This document shows positions 6,886 to 15,702 of a DNA stretch of 64,000 nt, in pieces. The notes below the pieces were generated by a model. That model worked only from the letters and a program-made list of their open reading frames with translations, was not told the DNA's origin and did no database searches. Each line of letters begins with the position of its first letter. Position 1 is the first letter of the stretch. Made by a program: the position numbers and the translations under genes. The DNA is from an uncultured Gammaproteobacteria bacterium (GTDB lineage Bacteria; Pseudomonadota; Gammaproteobacteria; HK1): assembly GCA_958295465.1 (NCBI GenBank), contig OY282353.1, forward strand, positions 1 to 64,000, read 5' to 3'.

Positions 6886-8100
6886 GTGACCCCACGCACC
6901 GAATCCATAGGCATCGCTCAGGCGCGGCGGCTCGCCCTCGCCGGCGCCGGCCTGCTCGCGCCACGCCGCATCGGTCTCCCTGAACGCGCGGTTGCGCGAG
7001 GCGCACGGGAACGCTGCCACCGGATCATCGAGCACTTCGGCTACCTGCAACTCGACACGGTGGCGGTGAGCGGAGCCCGCACCCACTGCATCGTGCTCGC
7101 CTCCCGGCTCGACGGCCTCGACGCCGCGCTTGGAGAGACGCTGCTCGCGCCCGGGGCGCCACTGTTCGAGTACTGGGGTCATGAAGCGTGCTGGCTGCCG
7201 CTCTCCCTCTACCCCTGCTTCGCGTGGCGGCGGCGGCAGTACCGGGTGCATCCCTGGTGGGGCGACGTGCTGCGCGAGCATCGCGGGGTGGTCCGGTCCA
7301 TCCTGAAACGCATCGAGTGCGAAGGGGCGCTGCGCTCCCTGGACCTCGAAGGCAGGAGCGGCGGCGGCTGGTGGGACCTCAAGCTCTCCCGCCGCGTCGC
7401 CGAATCGCTGTGGCTCGCCGGCCGGCTGGCGGTCCGCGAGCGGCGCGGCTTTCAACGCAGCTTCGACCTCGTGGAGCGGGTCGTCCCCGCCGAGCTTCGG
7501 TCCCGGCGCGTCAGCACCGAGACGGCCTTCGACACCCTGCTGTTGCGCGCCCTCGCCGGCCACGGCTGGGCCTCCACCGGCACCCTGGCCGCGACCTGGC
7601 GCCTGGTGAAGTGCCGCGACCTGATCCATGCCTCGCTCGAACGCCTGCGGGAGGCCGGCAGGATCCTCCCATGCGCGCTTCGTACCGCGGGGCGGGCGCT
7701 CCCCGGCTGGATCCGGGCCGAAGACCTGGAACGTCTGTCCGAGCTCGAACGCCTGCGGCCGCGCCGCGATCGAGGCGTCCTGCTGTCCCCTTTCGATCCG
7801 TTGCTCTGGGACCGGGCGCGGGTGCGGACCCTGTTCGACTTCGAGCAGCGAATCGAGATCTACAAGCCCGCGAACCGGCGCCGCTACGGTTACTACTGCC
7901 TGCCGGTGCTCGCCGGCGAGCGCCTGATCGGGCGTGTGGACTTGAAGGCGCGGCGCAAGGAGGGAAGGCTCGACGTGCTCTCCACCCACTTCGAGAGCCC
8001 GAAGCCCGGTGCCCGGGAGCGCCAGGCGTTCGGCCGCGCGCTCGATCGCTTCTCCGCCTCGGTCTCGCTTCGCCTGTGCGGCTTCCCCCGGATTGCGTGA
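6886..8100 (+). CDS. YcaQ-like winged-helix DNA glycosylase family protein
   Basis: This 404-residue basic protein belongs to the winged-helix (HTH_42) family that includes E. coli YcaQ and AlkZ, which unhook interstrand cross-links. The N-terminal HFGYLQLDTVAVSGARTH and FEYWGHEACWLPL are family hallmarks. LLSPFDPLLWDRARVRTLFDFEQRIEIYKP, the most conserved block, follows near residues 305-335, and QxD-type residues important in YcaQ/AlkZ lie in the early QLDTV segment. The start is GTG 6886. It probably removes bulky or cross-linked bases; the lesion is unknown. Confidence 0.82.
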   Translation: MTPRTESIGIAQARRLALAGAGLLAPRRIGLPERAVARGARERCHRIIEHFGYLQLDTVAVSGARTHCIVLASRLDGLDAALGETLLAPGAPLFEYWGHEACWLPLSLYPCFAWRRRQYRVHPWWGDVLREHRGVVRSILKRIECEGALRSLDLEGRSGGGWWDLKLSRRVAESLWLAGRLAVRERRGFQRSFDLVERVVPAELRSRRVSTETAFDTLLLRALAGHGWASTGTLAATWRLVKCRDLIHASLERLREAGRILPCALRTAGRALPGWIRAEDLERLSELERLRPRRDRGVLLSPFDPLLWDRARVRTLFDFEQRIEIYKPANRRRYGYYCLPVLAGERLIGRVDLKARRKEGRLDVLSTHFESPKPGARERQAFGRALDRFSASVSLRLCGFPRIA

Positions 8101-8358
8101 TTCTCCCGGGGCGGCATCAATATCCGTGGCCGGAAGGTAGCGGAGAGCGCCCGGCAGAGCGCCATGTGCGGTTCGTGAAGGGGGACGATCCCGGCTCCGT
8201 TGAACCGGCAGGCCGGCTTGCGGTCGAAGGTCGGGTTCCGGAGACCCGCGCCGACTGCCGGTACGGGGGGCGGTTCGGACGATGCACGTGACGCCTCGGA
8301 GCAGGTTCCGAAAACCGGCCAAGGCGATGGGGCAGGAGCGGACGGAGGCGCTTGCGCG

Positions 8359-8952
8359 GTGAAACGACCCGAGGCTCTCGAGCACTTTCTGCACATCGCC
8401 CGGGATGCCCTCTCGACCCGCGTGGAGGACGGAACTCCGCCTGGCGTTGCCGCCACGCGCATCTTCGACGCCCTCGCCGATTCCGCCGGCGCCATCGCGC
8501 CGGGAACGCTCGCTCCACCCCCTGCGTATCGCCATCTGTCCTCCGCGCTCGAACGTGCGCGGGCGGCTCCGGAGATCGCCTCCCTCGCGGAAGCTTTCGG
8601 AGCGTTGGAGCCGGAACTGCGGTGGCGCCGGCGCCCCGGCTCGGAGGCGCACGGCAAGACGTTCCATGACGGCCACGCCAACGCGGACGTCGTCGGGCCG
8701 ATGGGGCTGGAACAGCGCGGCGACGTGCTGATCGGCGCGAGCCTGGTCGCGCCCGGCGTGCGCTACGTGGACCACCGGCATCCGCCGGAAGAGGTCTACA
8801 TCGTGATGAGCGAAGGCGAGTGGTATCGGGAGGGCCGCGGCTGGCACACTCCCGGAATCGGCGGGATCGTCTACAACCCGCCCGGCGTCGTGCACGCGAT
8901 GCGGGCGGGCCCCGAGGCGCTGCTGGCGCTCTGGCTGCTTTGGGCAGGTTGA
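8359..8952 (+). CDS. Cupin protein of the dimethylsulfoniopropionate (DMSP) lyase family
   Basis: The 197-residue protein has a helical N-terminal half and a C-terminal cupin. The metal-site motif is HRHPPEEVYIVMSEGEWYRE (two His, Glu, Tyr), with a second His in PPGVVHAMR and the ending LLALWLLW. This pattern fits the DddL/DddQ/DddK-type lyases, which split DMSP into dimethyl sulfide and acrylate. GTG 8359 is chosen because GGAGG lies ten bases upstream and the length then equals known lyases; translation upstream is low-complexity. No acrylate-processing gene is adjacent, so activity needs proof; the wider family includes enzymes of unknown substrate. Confidence 0.72.
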   Translation: MKRPEALEHFLHIARDALSTRVEDGTPPGVAATRIFDALADSAGAIAPGTLAPPPAYRHLSSALERARAAPEIASLAEAFGALEPELRWRRRPGSEAHGKTFHDGHANADVVGPMGLEQRGDVLIGASLVAPGVRYVDHRHPPEEVYIVMSEGEWYREGRGWHTPGIGGIVYNPPGVVHAMRAGPEALLALWLLWAG

Positions 8953-9124
8953 TCGGGCGAACCGCGACTCGACCCGGTACCCGCGCGGTGGACCGTCGAA
9001 TGACGTTGCATCCCGGCAAGAAGGAAGCGAGCATGGGGCCGGCGGCCTCGCATTGGAGCGATGCCTCGGGACCGCGGGTCGAATCGTGGACGACGTGGCC
9101 GGCCGGTCGCTATCCTCTTCACGT

Positions 9125-10138
9125 ATGAACTCTTCACTTGCATCGCGTTCGGGCGCACGCCATCGGTGGCGGGCGGCGAGGCGGCTGGCCGCGTCATGCT
9201 GTCTCTCGGCCGTGATCTCGGTGCCGGTCCCGGCTGCCGCGGCCGGTACCGGGGCATGGCAGACGGACGCGAATGAATCGGTGGTGGGCCGCAACCAGGT
9301 CTATGTCGCGCAGTACGAGGACACGCTGCTCGACGTCGCACGACGTTTCGGGATGGGGCTCGCGGAGCTCCGGCTCGCCAATCCCGGGGTCGACGTCTGG
9401 CTTCCGGGCGAGGGAACCGCCGTCCGGCTGCCGTCCCGGTTCGTACTCCCCGAGGCTCCTCGTTCCGGTCTGGTGATCAACGTTGCCGAGATGCGGATCT
9501 ACTACTACCCGAGGGGGGAGTCGGTGGTGCGCACGTGGCCCGTCAGCATCGGAAGGGTCGGCTGGGAGACTCCGCTCGGGAAGACCACCATCGTCAGGAA
9601 GAAGGTCCGCCCCACGTGGTTTCCTCCCGATTCGATTCGTGAGGAACATATGCAGCGAGGCATGACGTTGCCCCGGGCGGTAGGCCCCGGGCCGGACAAC
9701 CCGCTCGGATCCCATGCGCTGTATCTCGGCTTTCCGCAATACCTGATCCACGGTACCAACAAGCCTTACAGCATCGGCATGCGGGTCAGCCATGGATGTG
9801 TGCGCATGTACCCCGAGCACGTCGTGGAGCTGTTCGCATTGGCGGAGCGGGGAACCCCCGTCACCCTGGTAAGCCAGAGGGTCAAGGCAGGATGGGCGGG
9901 AGACGTGCTGTACATCGAGGTGCACCCGACTGCCGGAGTCCCGGACGAGGAGGCGCGTCCGAGCATGACCGAGGTGGTGTCGTCGCTGATTGCGGCAACT
10001 CCGGCGGTGGGGCTGCCGCTGGCCCTGGACTGGAAACGGGTCGAGGAAGCGCTCGCCACCGCAAGCGGAATCCCCGTTGCGGTGGCGAGCCGATCATCGG
10101 CGGTGTTCGCGACCGGCCCGGGCGGATCCGCCGACTGA
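9125..10138 (+). CDS. L,D-transpeptidase (YkuD family) with LysM-like domain
   Basis: The 337-residue exported protein starts with a basic, hydrophobic signal peptide ending near PAAAAG. A LysM-like segment follows (YVAQYEDTLLDVARRFGM to LPGEGTAVRLP). The YkuD catalytic domain then runs from VINVAEMRIYYYP to HGTNKPYSIGMRVSHGCVRM, with the invariant His and Cys of the SHGCVR motif. Such enzymes form 3-3 peptidoglycan cross-links or attach Braun-type lipoprotein to peptidoglycan. The next gene, convergent, encodes an Lpp/OprI-like lipoprotein, so the second role is plausible. ATG 9125 is preferred over an upstream in-frame start because it begins the signal peptide. Confidence 0.88.
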   Translation: MNSSLASRSGARHRWRAARRLAASCCLSAVISVPVPAAAAGTGAWQTDANESVVGRNQVYVAQYEDTLLDVARRFGMGLAELRLANPGVDVWLPGEGTAVRLPSRFVLPEAPRSGLVINVAEMRIYYYPRGESVVRTWPVSIGRVGWETPLGKTTIVRKKVRPTWFPPDSIREEHMQRGMTLPRAVGPGPDNPLGSHALYLGFPQYLIHGTNKPYSIGMRVSHGCVRMYPEHVVELFALAERGTPVTLVSQRVKAGWAGDVLYIEVHPTAGVPDEEARPSMTEVVSSLIAATPAVGLPLALDWKRVEEALATASGIPVAVASRSSAVFATGPGGSAD

Positions 10139-10158
10139 CCGGCCGCGACGTCCGGTGG

Positions 10159-10470
10159 TTACTTCATCATCACCTTCTCGAACATGCGGTCGATCTTCTC
10201 GGCGTTGGCGGCGGTGCCGGCCTGTGCTTCATTGGCCGCACTCATGGCGCCGTCCGCAGCGCCGGCGGCATCACCGGCTGCCGCACGGGCGGCCTCCGCC
10301 TCCGACATGGCGCCCGCTGCCGCGTCCCGAGTGGCTGCAAGCTCGGCCTTCAGAGCATCGACCTGGGCCTCGATCGAGTCCACGTCCTGGATACGGGCGC
10401 ATCCGGCACTGAGCATCAATACCGCAACGGCGCCGGCGGCGGTCGCCCACTTGGCAGTTCTGTTTGTCAT
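10159..10470 (-). CDS. Lpp/OprI-like alanine-zipper outer-membrane lipoprotein
   Basis: The 103-residue product has a lipoprotein signal with lipobox LSAGC (Cys about residue 24). An Ala-rich heptad helix follows (AAAGAMSEAEAARAAAGDAAGAADGAM), ending in KIDRMFEKVMMK. The C-terminal lysine resembles the residue of Lpp that is linked to peptidoglycan. ATG 10470 has AGAGGG at good spacing. It is expected to form trimeric coiled coils tethering the outer membrane to the cell wall, possibly by the convergent L,D-transpeptidase. Confidence 0.85.
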   Translation of the reverse strand: MTNRTAKWATAAGAVAVLMLSAGCARIQDVDSIEAQVDALKAELAATRDAAAGAMSEAEAARAAAGDAAGAADGAMSAANEAQAGTAANAEKIDRMFEKVMMK

Positions 10471-10557
10471 GGAAATCACCCTCTTTGGTCCCTGGTGGAG
10501 TGAAAGGTACCGGTCACCCAGCTTGTCCGGCTGCTGCAATCGGCTTCAAGCAGGTGC

Positions 10558-10590
10558 ATATTAACATCCTGATCGCGCGTGGACATGCAA
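10558..10590 (-). promoter_or_regulatory. Candidate extended -10 promoter for the lipoprotein gene
   Basis: On the minus strand TGTTAATAT (10558-10566) forms an extended -10 about 90 bases before the start codon, in a locally AT-rich patch with an A/T-run just upstream. No strong -35 is visible. The assignment is by pattern only. Confidence 0.35.
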
Positions 10591-11000
10591 AAAAAGCTGC
10601 GATTCCCGCCAAACCCGAAAACGTCCGTTGAATCGCCACGCCCGGACGGCGGAGAAGGCCGTGAAGTCCCGATGACACGACCGTGTCCGGGACGTCGGCG
10701 TGAATCGCCGGCAAAGGGCCGGATTCCACCGCCGGGTCCCGAACGGTGCTGCAAACGCCGAACGACGCCGGCGGGCGGAGTGGGTTGGCCGGCCACTCAA
10801 TACGGGCGGGACCGGCGCGTGGACGGCCCGGGTCCGGACGCGCCCGCCGGTTGCCTGGGAGCGGTGGCCGGGGAAGGGAGGGTGCGACGTTCCGGTGGAT
10901 GCGGCGCGCCGGCCGGATTCTTCGCCCAGGGACGTACACGGGCCGGAGGGGACGATCCGGGACCGAACCGGAGGCCCCGCAAGCGGTCTGAACCGGAGCC
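10591..11000. other. Intergenic region without a supported gene
   Basis: About 400 GC-rich bases lie between the lipoprotein promoter region and the DUF3750 gene. Open frames are Arg/Gly/Pro-rich and lack starts with ribosome-binding sites. I see no RNA gene or clear repeat. Confidence 0.5.
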
Positions 11001-11756
11001 ATGAACGGGTTTGGAAAACTTCTTCTGCTACTCGTCATCCTGCTGACCGGGCCGATGCTCGCCCTGGCCGGCGGCACGGTGCGGCTCGGACAGGACTGGC
11101 GGACCGCGGACCGGTCGAGCGCCGGCATCGCGCCGGCGCCGGCCGATGCGCCGGAGGCGATCGTCTCGGTCTGGGCGGCGCGCGCGTTCAACTGGCGGGG
11201 CCTGCTCGCGGTCCATACCTGGATCGCGACCAAGCCCGGGAACGCGCCTCATTACACGGTCCACCAGGTGATCGGCTGGCGGGGGCGGGGCGGCGGCAAC
11301 GTGGTCGTGTCCTCGCCCGATTTCCCGGACCGGTCCTGGTACGGCCAGCCGCCGCGGCTCGTGAAGGAGCTGCGGGGTCCCGCCGCGGCGAAAGCGATCC
11401 CGAAGATCCTCGAAGCGGTGGACGCCTACCCCTACACCCACCACTACCGCCTGTGGCCCGGCCCCAACAGCAACACGTTCACCGCCTTCGTCGTGCGCCG
11501 GGTGCCCGAGCTCGGGGCCGAGCTTCCCGTCATCGCCATCGGCAAGGACTACCTGGAAGGCGGGCGGCTCTTCGCGACGGCGCCGGGCGGGCGGGGATTC
11601 CAGATCTCGCTGTTCGGGCTCGCGGGGATCCTCGCCGGCGTCGAAGAAGGCATTGAGATCAACGTGCTCGGACTGGTCTTCGGCATCGATCCGCTGGGGC
11701 CGGCGATCAAGCTTCCGGCGATCGGGCGAATCGGGTTCGGAGGACCGGGGGCATGA
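11001..11756 (+). CDS. DUF3750 family exported protein
   Basis: This 251-residue protein starts with a hydrophobic segment (LLLLLVILLTGPMLALAGG), which acts as signal peptide or membrane anchor. The body contains AIVSVWAARAFNWRGLLAVHTWIATK and YPYTHHYRLWPGPNSNTFTAFVVRRVPEL, a conserved block of DUF3750. The C-terminal part is Gly/Leu-rich and may contact the membrane. DUF3750 has no established function. The gene stands alone. Confidence 0.8.
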   Translation: MNGFGKLLLLLVILLTGPMLALAGGTVRLGQDWRTADRSSAGIAPAPADAPEAIVSVWAARAFNWRGLLAVHTWIATKPGNAPHYTVHQVIGWRGRGGGNVVVSSPDFPDRSWYGQPPRLVKELRGPAAAKAIPKILEAVDAYPYTHHYRLWPGPNSNTFTAFVVRRVPELGAELPVIAIGKDYLEGGRLFATAPGGRGFQISLFGLAGILAGVEEGIEINVLGLVFGIDPLGPAIKLPAIGRIGFGGPGA

Positions 11757-11881
11757 ACGGCGGCCGGTCTCCCGTCGGAGAAGCCCCGACGCGCAAGATG
11801 AGGGGAATCGTTCGCGGATCCGGAGAAATCGATCGGCACGAAGCCTGCATGGGGAAGGGAAGGAGCCGGCCCCCGCCGCCT

Positions 11882-11902
11882 GCCGGCGCCGCAAGCGCCG
11901 GC
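11882..11902. terminator. 8-bp GC hairpin between convergent genes
   Basis: GCCGGCGC (11882-11889), loop CGCAA, then GCGCCGGC (11895-11902). It sits between the 3' ends of the DUF3750 gene and the small minus-strand gene. It lacks a U-run, so termination activity is inferred from position. Confidence 0.35.
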
Positions 11903-11911
11903 TTGGCCCCG

Positions 11912-12169
11912 TCAGTCCCGTTCAAGCTCGGCCCGCACCCGCTCGAACCCGGATTCGGTCAGAACGACCACGTTGATGCTCGACCGGTAGATGCGGCCTG
12001 CCGCCCGGAGCCGCTCGATTTCGGCCCTCGCGGTGTGCGCCGGCAGCAGGATGAAGTCGACGTTCTCACGGAGCGCCCCCCGCCGGCGTTTGAACGCGCG
12101 AAAGGCGCTGCCCTTGGGGCGGCCCAGCCGGGCGTCGACCTCGCGCAAGGTGTAGCCTTCGGTGTTCAT
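11912..12169 (-). CDS. Small basic hypothetical protein, possible DNA-binding
   Basis: The 85-residue protein (ATG 12169, GAGGAT upstream) contains TLREVDARLGRPKGSAFRAFKRRRGALRENVDFILL. This looks like a helix-turn-helix followed by a strand, and the rest is IERLRAAGRIYRSSINVVVLTESGFERV. The pattern resembles small phage/plasmid regulators in which a short helical reader is followed by a wing, but I do not recognise the family. Divergent from phaA with about 180 bases between, so it could regulate that gene; this is speculation. Confidence 0.5.
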   Translation of the reverse strand: MNTEGYTLREVDARLGRPKGSAFRAFKRRRGALRENVDFILLPAHTARAEIERLRAAGRIYRSSINVVVLTESGFERVRAELERD

Positions 12170-12349
12170 GGAGTCGATCCTCGAACGAACGCACTTCGCC
12201 TCATCGCGAGGGTGGGCGCCGGTCGAGAGCATATCGCCGTTTGACTTCGATCACGGATCGGCATCGGGTCTGGTGCGCTGCACAAAAACTTCTACACTGT
12301 ATCGTCCCATCCACCATCGCGAAGGGTTCCTTTCGCAGGAGTCATCCAG

Positions 12350-13525
12350 ATGAACGACGTCGTCATCGCCGCCGCCGCCCGCACTCCCGTCGGCGCGTTC
12401 GGCGGAGGTCTTTCGGCAGTGCCCGCGCACTCTCTCGGCCAGATCGCGATCGAGGAGGCGATGCGCCGCGCCGAGGTCGGCCCCGAGGAGATCGACGAGG
12501 TGATCATGGGCCAGATCCTCGCCGCCGGCGCAGGACAGAACCCGGCCCGGCAGGCCGCGGTGAACGCCGGGATCCCGGTCGAGCGCACCGCGTATGGAGT
12601 CAACCAGCTCTGCGGTTCGGGGCTGCGCACCGTGGCGCTGGGCTACCAGGCGATCCGCACCGGCGACAGCGACGTGGTGGTGGCGGGCGGACACGAGAGC
12701 ATGAGCCAGGCACCGCACTGCATGCACATGCGCAACGGCACGAAGATGGGAGCGGCGGAGCTCGTCGACACCATGCTGCGCGACGGGCTGTTCGACGCCT
12801 TCAACGGCTACCACATGGGGAATACGGCGGAGAACGTCGCCGAGCGCTGGCAGATCACCCGCGAGCAGCAGGATGCGTTCGCCGCCGCCTCCCAGAACAA
12901 GGCCGAGAGCGCGCAGAAGGCGGGGAAGTTCGCCGAGGAGATCGCGCCGGTCACCGTCAGGACCCGGAAGGGCGAATCCGTCATCGACACCGACGAGCAC
13001 CCGAAGCACGGCACCACCGTCGAGACGCTGGCGAAGCTCCGGCCCGCGTTCGCGAAGGACGGCACGGTGACCGCCGGCAACGCCTCCGGCATCAACGACG
13101 GCGCGGCGGTGGTGGTGCTCATGACCCGGGAGAACGCCGAGAAGCGCGGGATCGAGCCGCTGGCCCGGATCGTCTCCTGGGCCACCGCGGGCGTGGACCC
13201 CGCGATCATGGGGACCGGGCCGATCCCGGCCAGCCGCCGCGCGCTGGAGAAGGCGGGATGGAGCGCCGGCGACCTCGATCTCGTCGAGGCGAACGAGGCG
13301 TTCGCCGCGCAGGCCTGCGCGGTGAACAAGGACCTCGGCTGGGATACCGGCAAGGTCAACGTGAACGGCGGCGCGATCGCACTGGGGCATCCGGTGGGCG
13401 CCTCCGGCGCGCGGGTGCTGACCACGCTGCTCTACGAGATGCGCCGTCGCGACGCGAAGAAGGGGCTCGCCACGCTCTGCATCGGCGGCGGGATGGGCAT
13501 CGCGATGTGCGTGGAACGGGACTGA
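12350..13525 (+). CDS. phaA: Acetyl-CoA acetyltransferase (beta-ketothiolase)
   Basis: The 391-residue biosynthetic thiolase condenses two acetyl-CoA to acetoacetyl-CoA. The nucleophilic Cys88 lies in [11 protein letters not shown]. The C-terminal catalytic His is in [16 protein letters not shown] and the second Cys in [11 protein letters not shown]. Length equals PhaA/AtoB. AGGAG lies eight bases before ATG 12350. The acetoacetyl-CoA reductase gene downstream, 262 bases away, indicates the polyhydroxybutyrate precursor pathway; no PHB synthase gene is in the window. Confidence 0.92.
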   Translation: MNDVVIAAAARTPVGAFGGGLSAVPAHSLGQIAIEEAMRRAEVGPEEIDEVIMGQILAAGAGQNPARQAAVNAGIPVERTAYGVNQLCGSGLRTVALGYQAIRTGDSDVVVAGGHESMSQAPHCMHMRNGTKMGAAELVDTMLRDGLFDAFNGYHMGNTAENVAERWQITREQQDAFAAASQNKAESAQKAGKFAEEIAPVTVRTRKGESVIDTDEHPKHGTTVETLAKLRPAFAKDGTVTAGNASGINDGAAVVVLMTRENAEKRGIEPLARIVSWATAGVDPAIMGTGPIPASRRALEKAGWSAGDLDLVEANEAFAAQACAVNKDLGWDTGKVNVNGGAIALGHPVGASGARVLTTLLYEMRRRDAKKGLATLCIGGGMGIAMCVERD

Positions 13526-13787
13526 ACCGCCCGATACCCGGCTTGGCCGGTGACTGACTTGCCGGGGGTCTGCCTGGCCGGTGACCGGCCTGGAAGCTCC
13601 GCCTTCGACGCCGCCGGATCGGGTTCGGCCGGTGTGGCTGCCCGGCCGGCGATCGGCCTGACCGGTGGCCGGACCGGCCGATGGCCGATTTCGCCGAAGG
13701 CTGTCGTTGCCGGGACTTGCAGGCGCGGGTCGCGAGCGAGGTGGCCGGTGGGCCAATGACCGACTTCACCGGAGGAGGGCGATATCG
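13526..13787. repeat. phaA–phaB spacer with degenerate GGCCGG-rich repeats
   Basis: The 262-base spacer repeats variants of GGCCGGTGACCGGCCTGG, and TGACCGACTT-type words with CCGG occur at both ends (near 13552 and 13757). No open frame looks like a protein. The repeats could form several hairpins that influence phaB expression. Confidence 0.45.
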
Positions 13788-14510
13788 ATGGGACACGTAG
13801 CGATAGTCACCGGCGGGACACGCGGCATCGGCGAGGCGATCTCGGTCGCGCTACGCGACGCGGGACACACCGTCGCCGCGACGTATGCCGGCAACGACGA
13901 GGCGGCCAAGCGCTTCGGCGAGCGCACCGGAATCCGCACCTGCAAGTTCGACGTCTCGGACTTCGAGGCCTGCCGGGACGCGGTGGACCGGATCGCCAAG
14001 GACCTCGGCCCGATCGGGATCCTGGTGAACAACGCCGGCATCACCAGGGACGGGACGATGCACCGCATGTCCTTCGACCAGTGGAACGCGGTGCTCCAGA
14101 CCAACCTCTCCTCGTGCTTCAACATGTGCCGTTGCGTGATCGACGGGATGCGCGAGCGTGGCTTCGGCCGCATCGTGAACATCGGCTCGGTCAACGGACA
14201 GGCCGGCCAGTACGGCCAGGTCAACTACGCGGCGGCGAAGTCCGGCATCCACGGCTTCACGAAGGCGCTCGCGCAGGAGGGCGCGGGCAAGGGAATCACG
14301 GTGAACGCGATCGCGCCGGGCTACATCGACACCGACATGGTGCGGGCGGTGCCGGAGAAGGTGCTGGAGAAGATCATCTCCACCATTCCGGTCGGGCGGC
14401 TCGGGCACGCCAGCGAGATCGCCAAGGGCGTGCTGTTCCTCGTCGACGACGACATGGGCTTCATGACCGGCTCGACACTGTCGATCAACGGCGGCCAGCA
14501 CATGTACTGA
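13788..14510 (+). CDS. phaB: Acetoacetyl-CoA reductase (3-oxoacyl reductase, SDR)
   Basis: The 240-residue short-chain dehydrogenase carries the NADP(H) motif TGGTRGIG (about residues 8-15), NNAG, and the catalytic Ser-Tyr-Lys in NIGSVNGQAGQYGQVNYAAAK. SVNGQxGQxGQxNYxAAKAG-like sequence is characteristic of PhaB, which reduces acetoacetyl-CoA to (R)-3-hydroxybutyryl-CoA. The ATG follows GGAGGAGGG. It acts after PhaA in polyhydroxybutyrate synthesis. Confidence 0.92.
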   Translation: MGHVAIVTGGTRGIGEAISVALRDAGHTVAATYAGNDEAAKRFGERTGIRTCKFDVSDFEACRDAVDRIAKDLGPIGILVNNAGITRDGTMHRMSFDQWNAVLQTNLSSCFNMCRCVIDGMRERGFGRIVNIGSVNGQAGQYGQVNYAAAKSGIHGFTKALAQEGAGKGITVNAIAPGYIDTDMVRAVPEKVLEKIISTIPVGRLGHASEIAKGVLFLVDDDMGFMTGSTLSINGGQHMY

Positions 14511-14613
14511 GGTAGCGGCGGATGGCCGGGGGTGAAGCCGGAAGGCCGGGGCGCTGCCCACAAGAACGCGGACCGGCCCGCCGGGACTTGGGAATCGTCA
14601 CGAGGACAACGCC

Positions 14614-14991
14614 ATGGGCGCCACGCACGTCACCGTCACCATCCGCAACCCGGCCGAGCCGTCGAGAAGCTGGGACGGCCTGTTCCTGGTGGATACCGGC
14701 GCGACGGACTCGCTGGTGCCGCGGTCCTGCATCGAGGCGATCGGGGTCGAGCCCGAGGGCCAGCGAGTCTACGAGACGGCGGACGGCCGCGAGATCAGGA
14801 TGGACTTCGCCATCGCCCGCATCGAGTTCATGGGAGACGTGACGGCGGGCCGTATCATCATCGGCGACGACGGCGTCGAGCCCCTGCTCGGGGTCACGGC
14901 CCTGGAATCGGCCGGCATCGAGGTGGACCCGGTGAACCAGCGGTTGAAGCGCCTGCCCGCGTTGCGGTTGAAGCGCTTGGCGCAGCCCTGA
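14614..14991 (+). CDS. Retropepsin-like (clan AA) aspartic protease family protein
   Basis: The 125-residue protein contains FLVDTGATDSLVP, the retropepsin active-site DTGA motif, near residue 26. A later hydrophobic stretch IIIGDDGVEPLLGVTALESAGIEVDP matches the conserved second part of small bacterial clan AA proteins. Such single-domain proteins would dimerise to form one active site. Target unknown. It follows phaB by about 100 bases, but no functional link is evident. The C-terminus carries a short LKRLPALRLKRL repeat. Confidence 0.75.
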   Translation: MGATHVTVTIRNPAEPSRSWDGLFLVDTGATDSLVPRSCIEAIGVEPEGQRVYETADGREIRMDFAIARIEFMGDVTAGRIIIGDDGVEPLLGVTALESAGIEVDPVNQRLKRLPALRLKRLAQP

Positions 14992-15078
14992 AGCCGCTTG
15001 ACCCGCGCGGCGGCAAGGGCAGCCACCGGAGCCGCGTTGCCCCCGCACCCCAAGGCCAGGCAACGACCTGAAGGGGCG

Positions 15079-15534
15079 TTACTCCCAGCGCGCCGCGGCC
15101 TCGCCGTCGCTCGCGCGGGCTTCCACCCAGCGCTCCCCGTCCCCGGTGCGCTCCTTCTTCCAGAACGGCGCACGGGTCTTGAGAAAGTCCATGATGAACT
15201 CGCAGGCCTCGAAGGCATCCTTCCGGTGCCCGCTGGCGACGGCCACGATGACGATGGGGTCGGTGGGCCGCAGCGTCCCCACGCGGTGCACCACGCGGAC
15301 GTCGAGCACCTCCCAGCGCTCGGCCGCGTCGCGGCAGATCCGCTCGATCGCGCGCTCGGTCATCCCGGGATAGTGTTCGAGGGTCATCTCCGAAACCTCG
15401 CTGCCCTCGTTCACGTCGCGCACGAGCCCGACGAACGCCGCCACCGCCCCGACCTTCGGGTTGGCGCGGTGCACCGCCTCGATGAGCGCGCCCGGATCGA
15501 AGGGGGCTTCCTGGATGTGAACCGCCGGGGTCAT
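15079..15534 (-). CDS. moaE: Molybdopterin synthase catalytic subunit MoaE
   Basis: The 151-residue protein has the MoaE pattern. GAVAAFVGLVRD and LEHYPGMTERAIERIC form the first half. VHRVGTLRPTDPIVIVAVASGHRKDAFEACEFIMDFLKTRAPFWKKE forms the conserved lysine-containing active region. With MoaD thiocarboxylate it inserts sulfur into precursor Z. ATG 15534 overlaps the stop of a mini-ORF created by junction duplication. It follows moeA in a minus-strand operon; moaD is not in the window. Confidence 0.9.
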   Translation of the reverse strand: MTPAVHIQEAPFDPGALIEAVHRANPKVGAVAAFVGLVRDVNEGSEVSEMTLEHYPGMTERAIERICRDAAERWEVLDVRVVHRVGTLRPTDPIVIVAVASGHRKDAFEACEFIMDFLKTRAPFWKKERTGDGERWVEARASDGEAAARWE

Positions 15535-15702
15535 CGGTCGAGCAGATCCGTGAGCGGATGGTGTCGGAAGCGACCGTCCGGCACGAAGGCTTCCCCTTCG
15601 AGGGGGGCTTCCTGGATGTGAACCGCCGGGACCATCAGTCGAGCAGCTCCGCGAACGAATAGTACGGGACGCGATCGCCGGGCGCGATGGCCGTCCCCTC
15701 GA
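15501..15702 (-). repeat. 101-bp tandem duplication at the moeA/moaE junction
   Basis: Copies at about 15501-15601 and 15602-15702. The part GGGGGCTTCCTGGATGTGAA and the bases up to the CAT of each start are nearly identical, and the rest has diverged. The distance between the true moaE ATG (15534) and its copy (15635) is 101 bases. Each copy carries a moeA-like tail ending LLD, an ATGA overlap and a moaE-like start (xPAVHIQEAP). Confidence 0.85.
15531..15635 (-). CDS. Junction-duplication mini-ORF (MoaE N-terminus fused to MoeA tail)
   Basis: The frame has 34 codons. It starts at an ATG overlapping the moeA stop (ATGA) and ends at a TGA overlapping the true moaE ATG. Its first residues VPAVHIQEAP equal those of MoaE; its last part (FVPDGRF..LTDLLD) resembles the end of MoeA. 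It is the direct product of a tandem duplication. Too short to be an enzyme; it may only couple translation from moeA to moaE. Confidence 0.5.
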   Translation of the reverse strand: MVPAVHIQEAPLEGEAFVPDGRFRHHPLTDLLDR

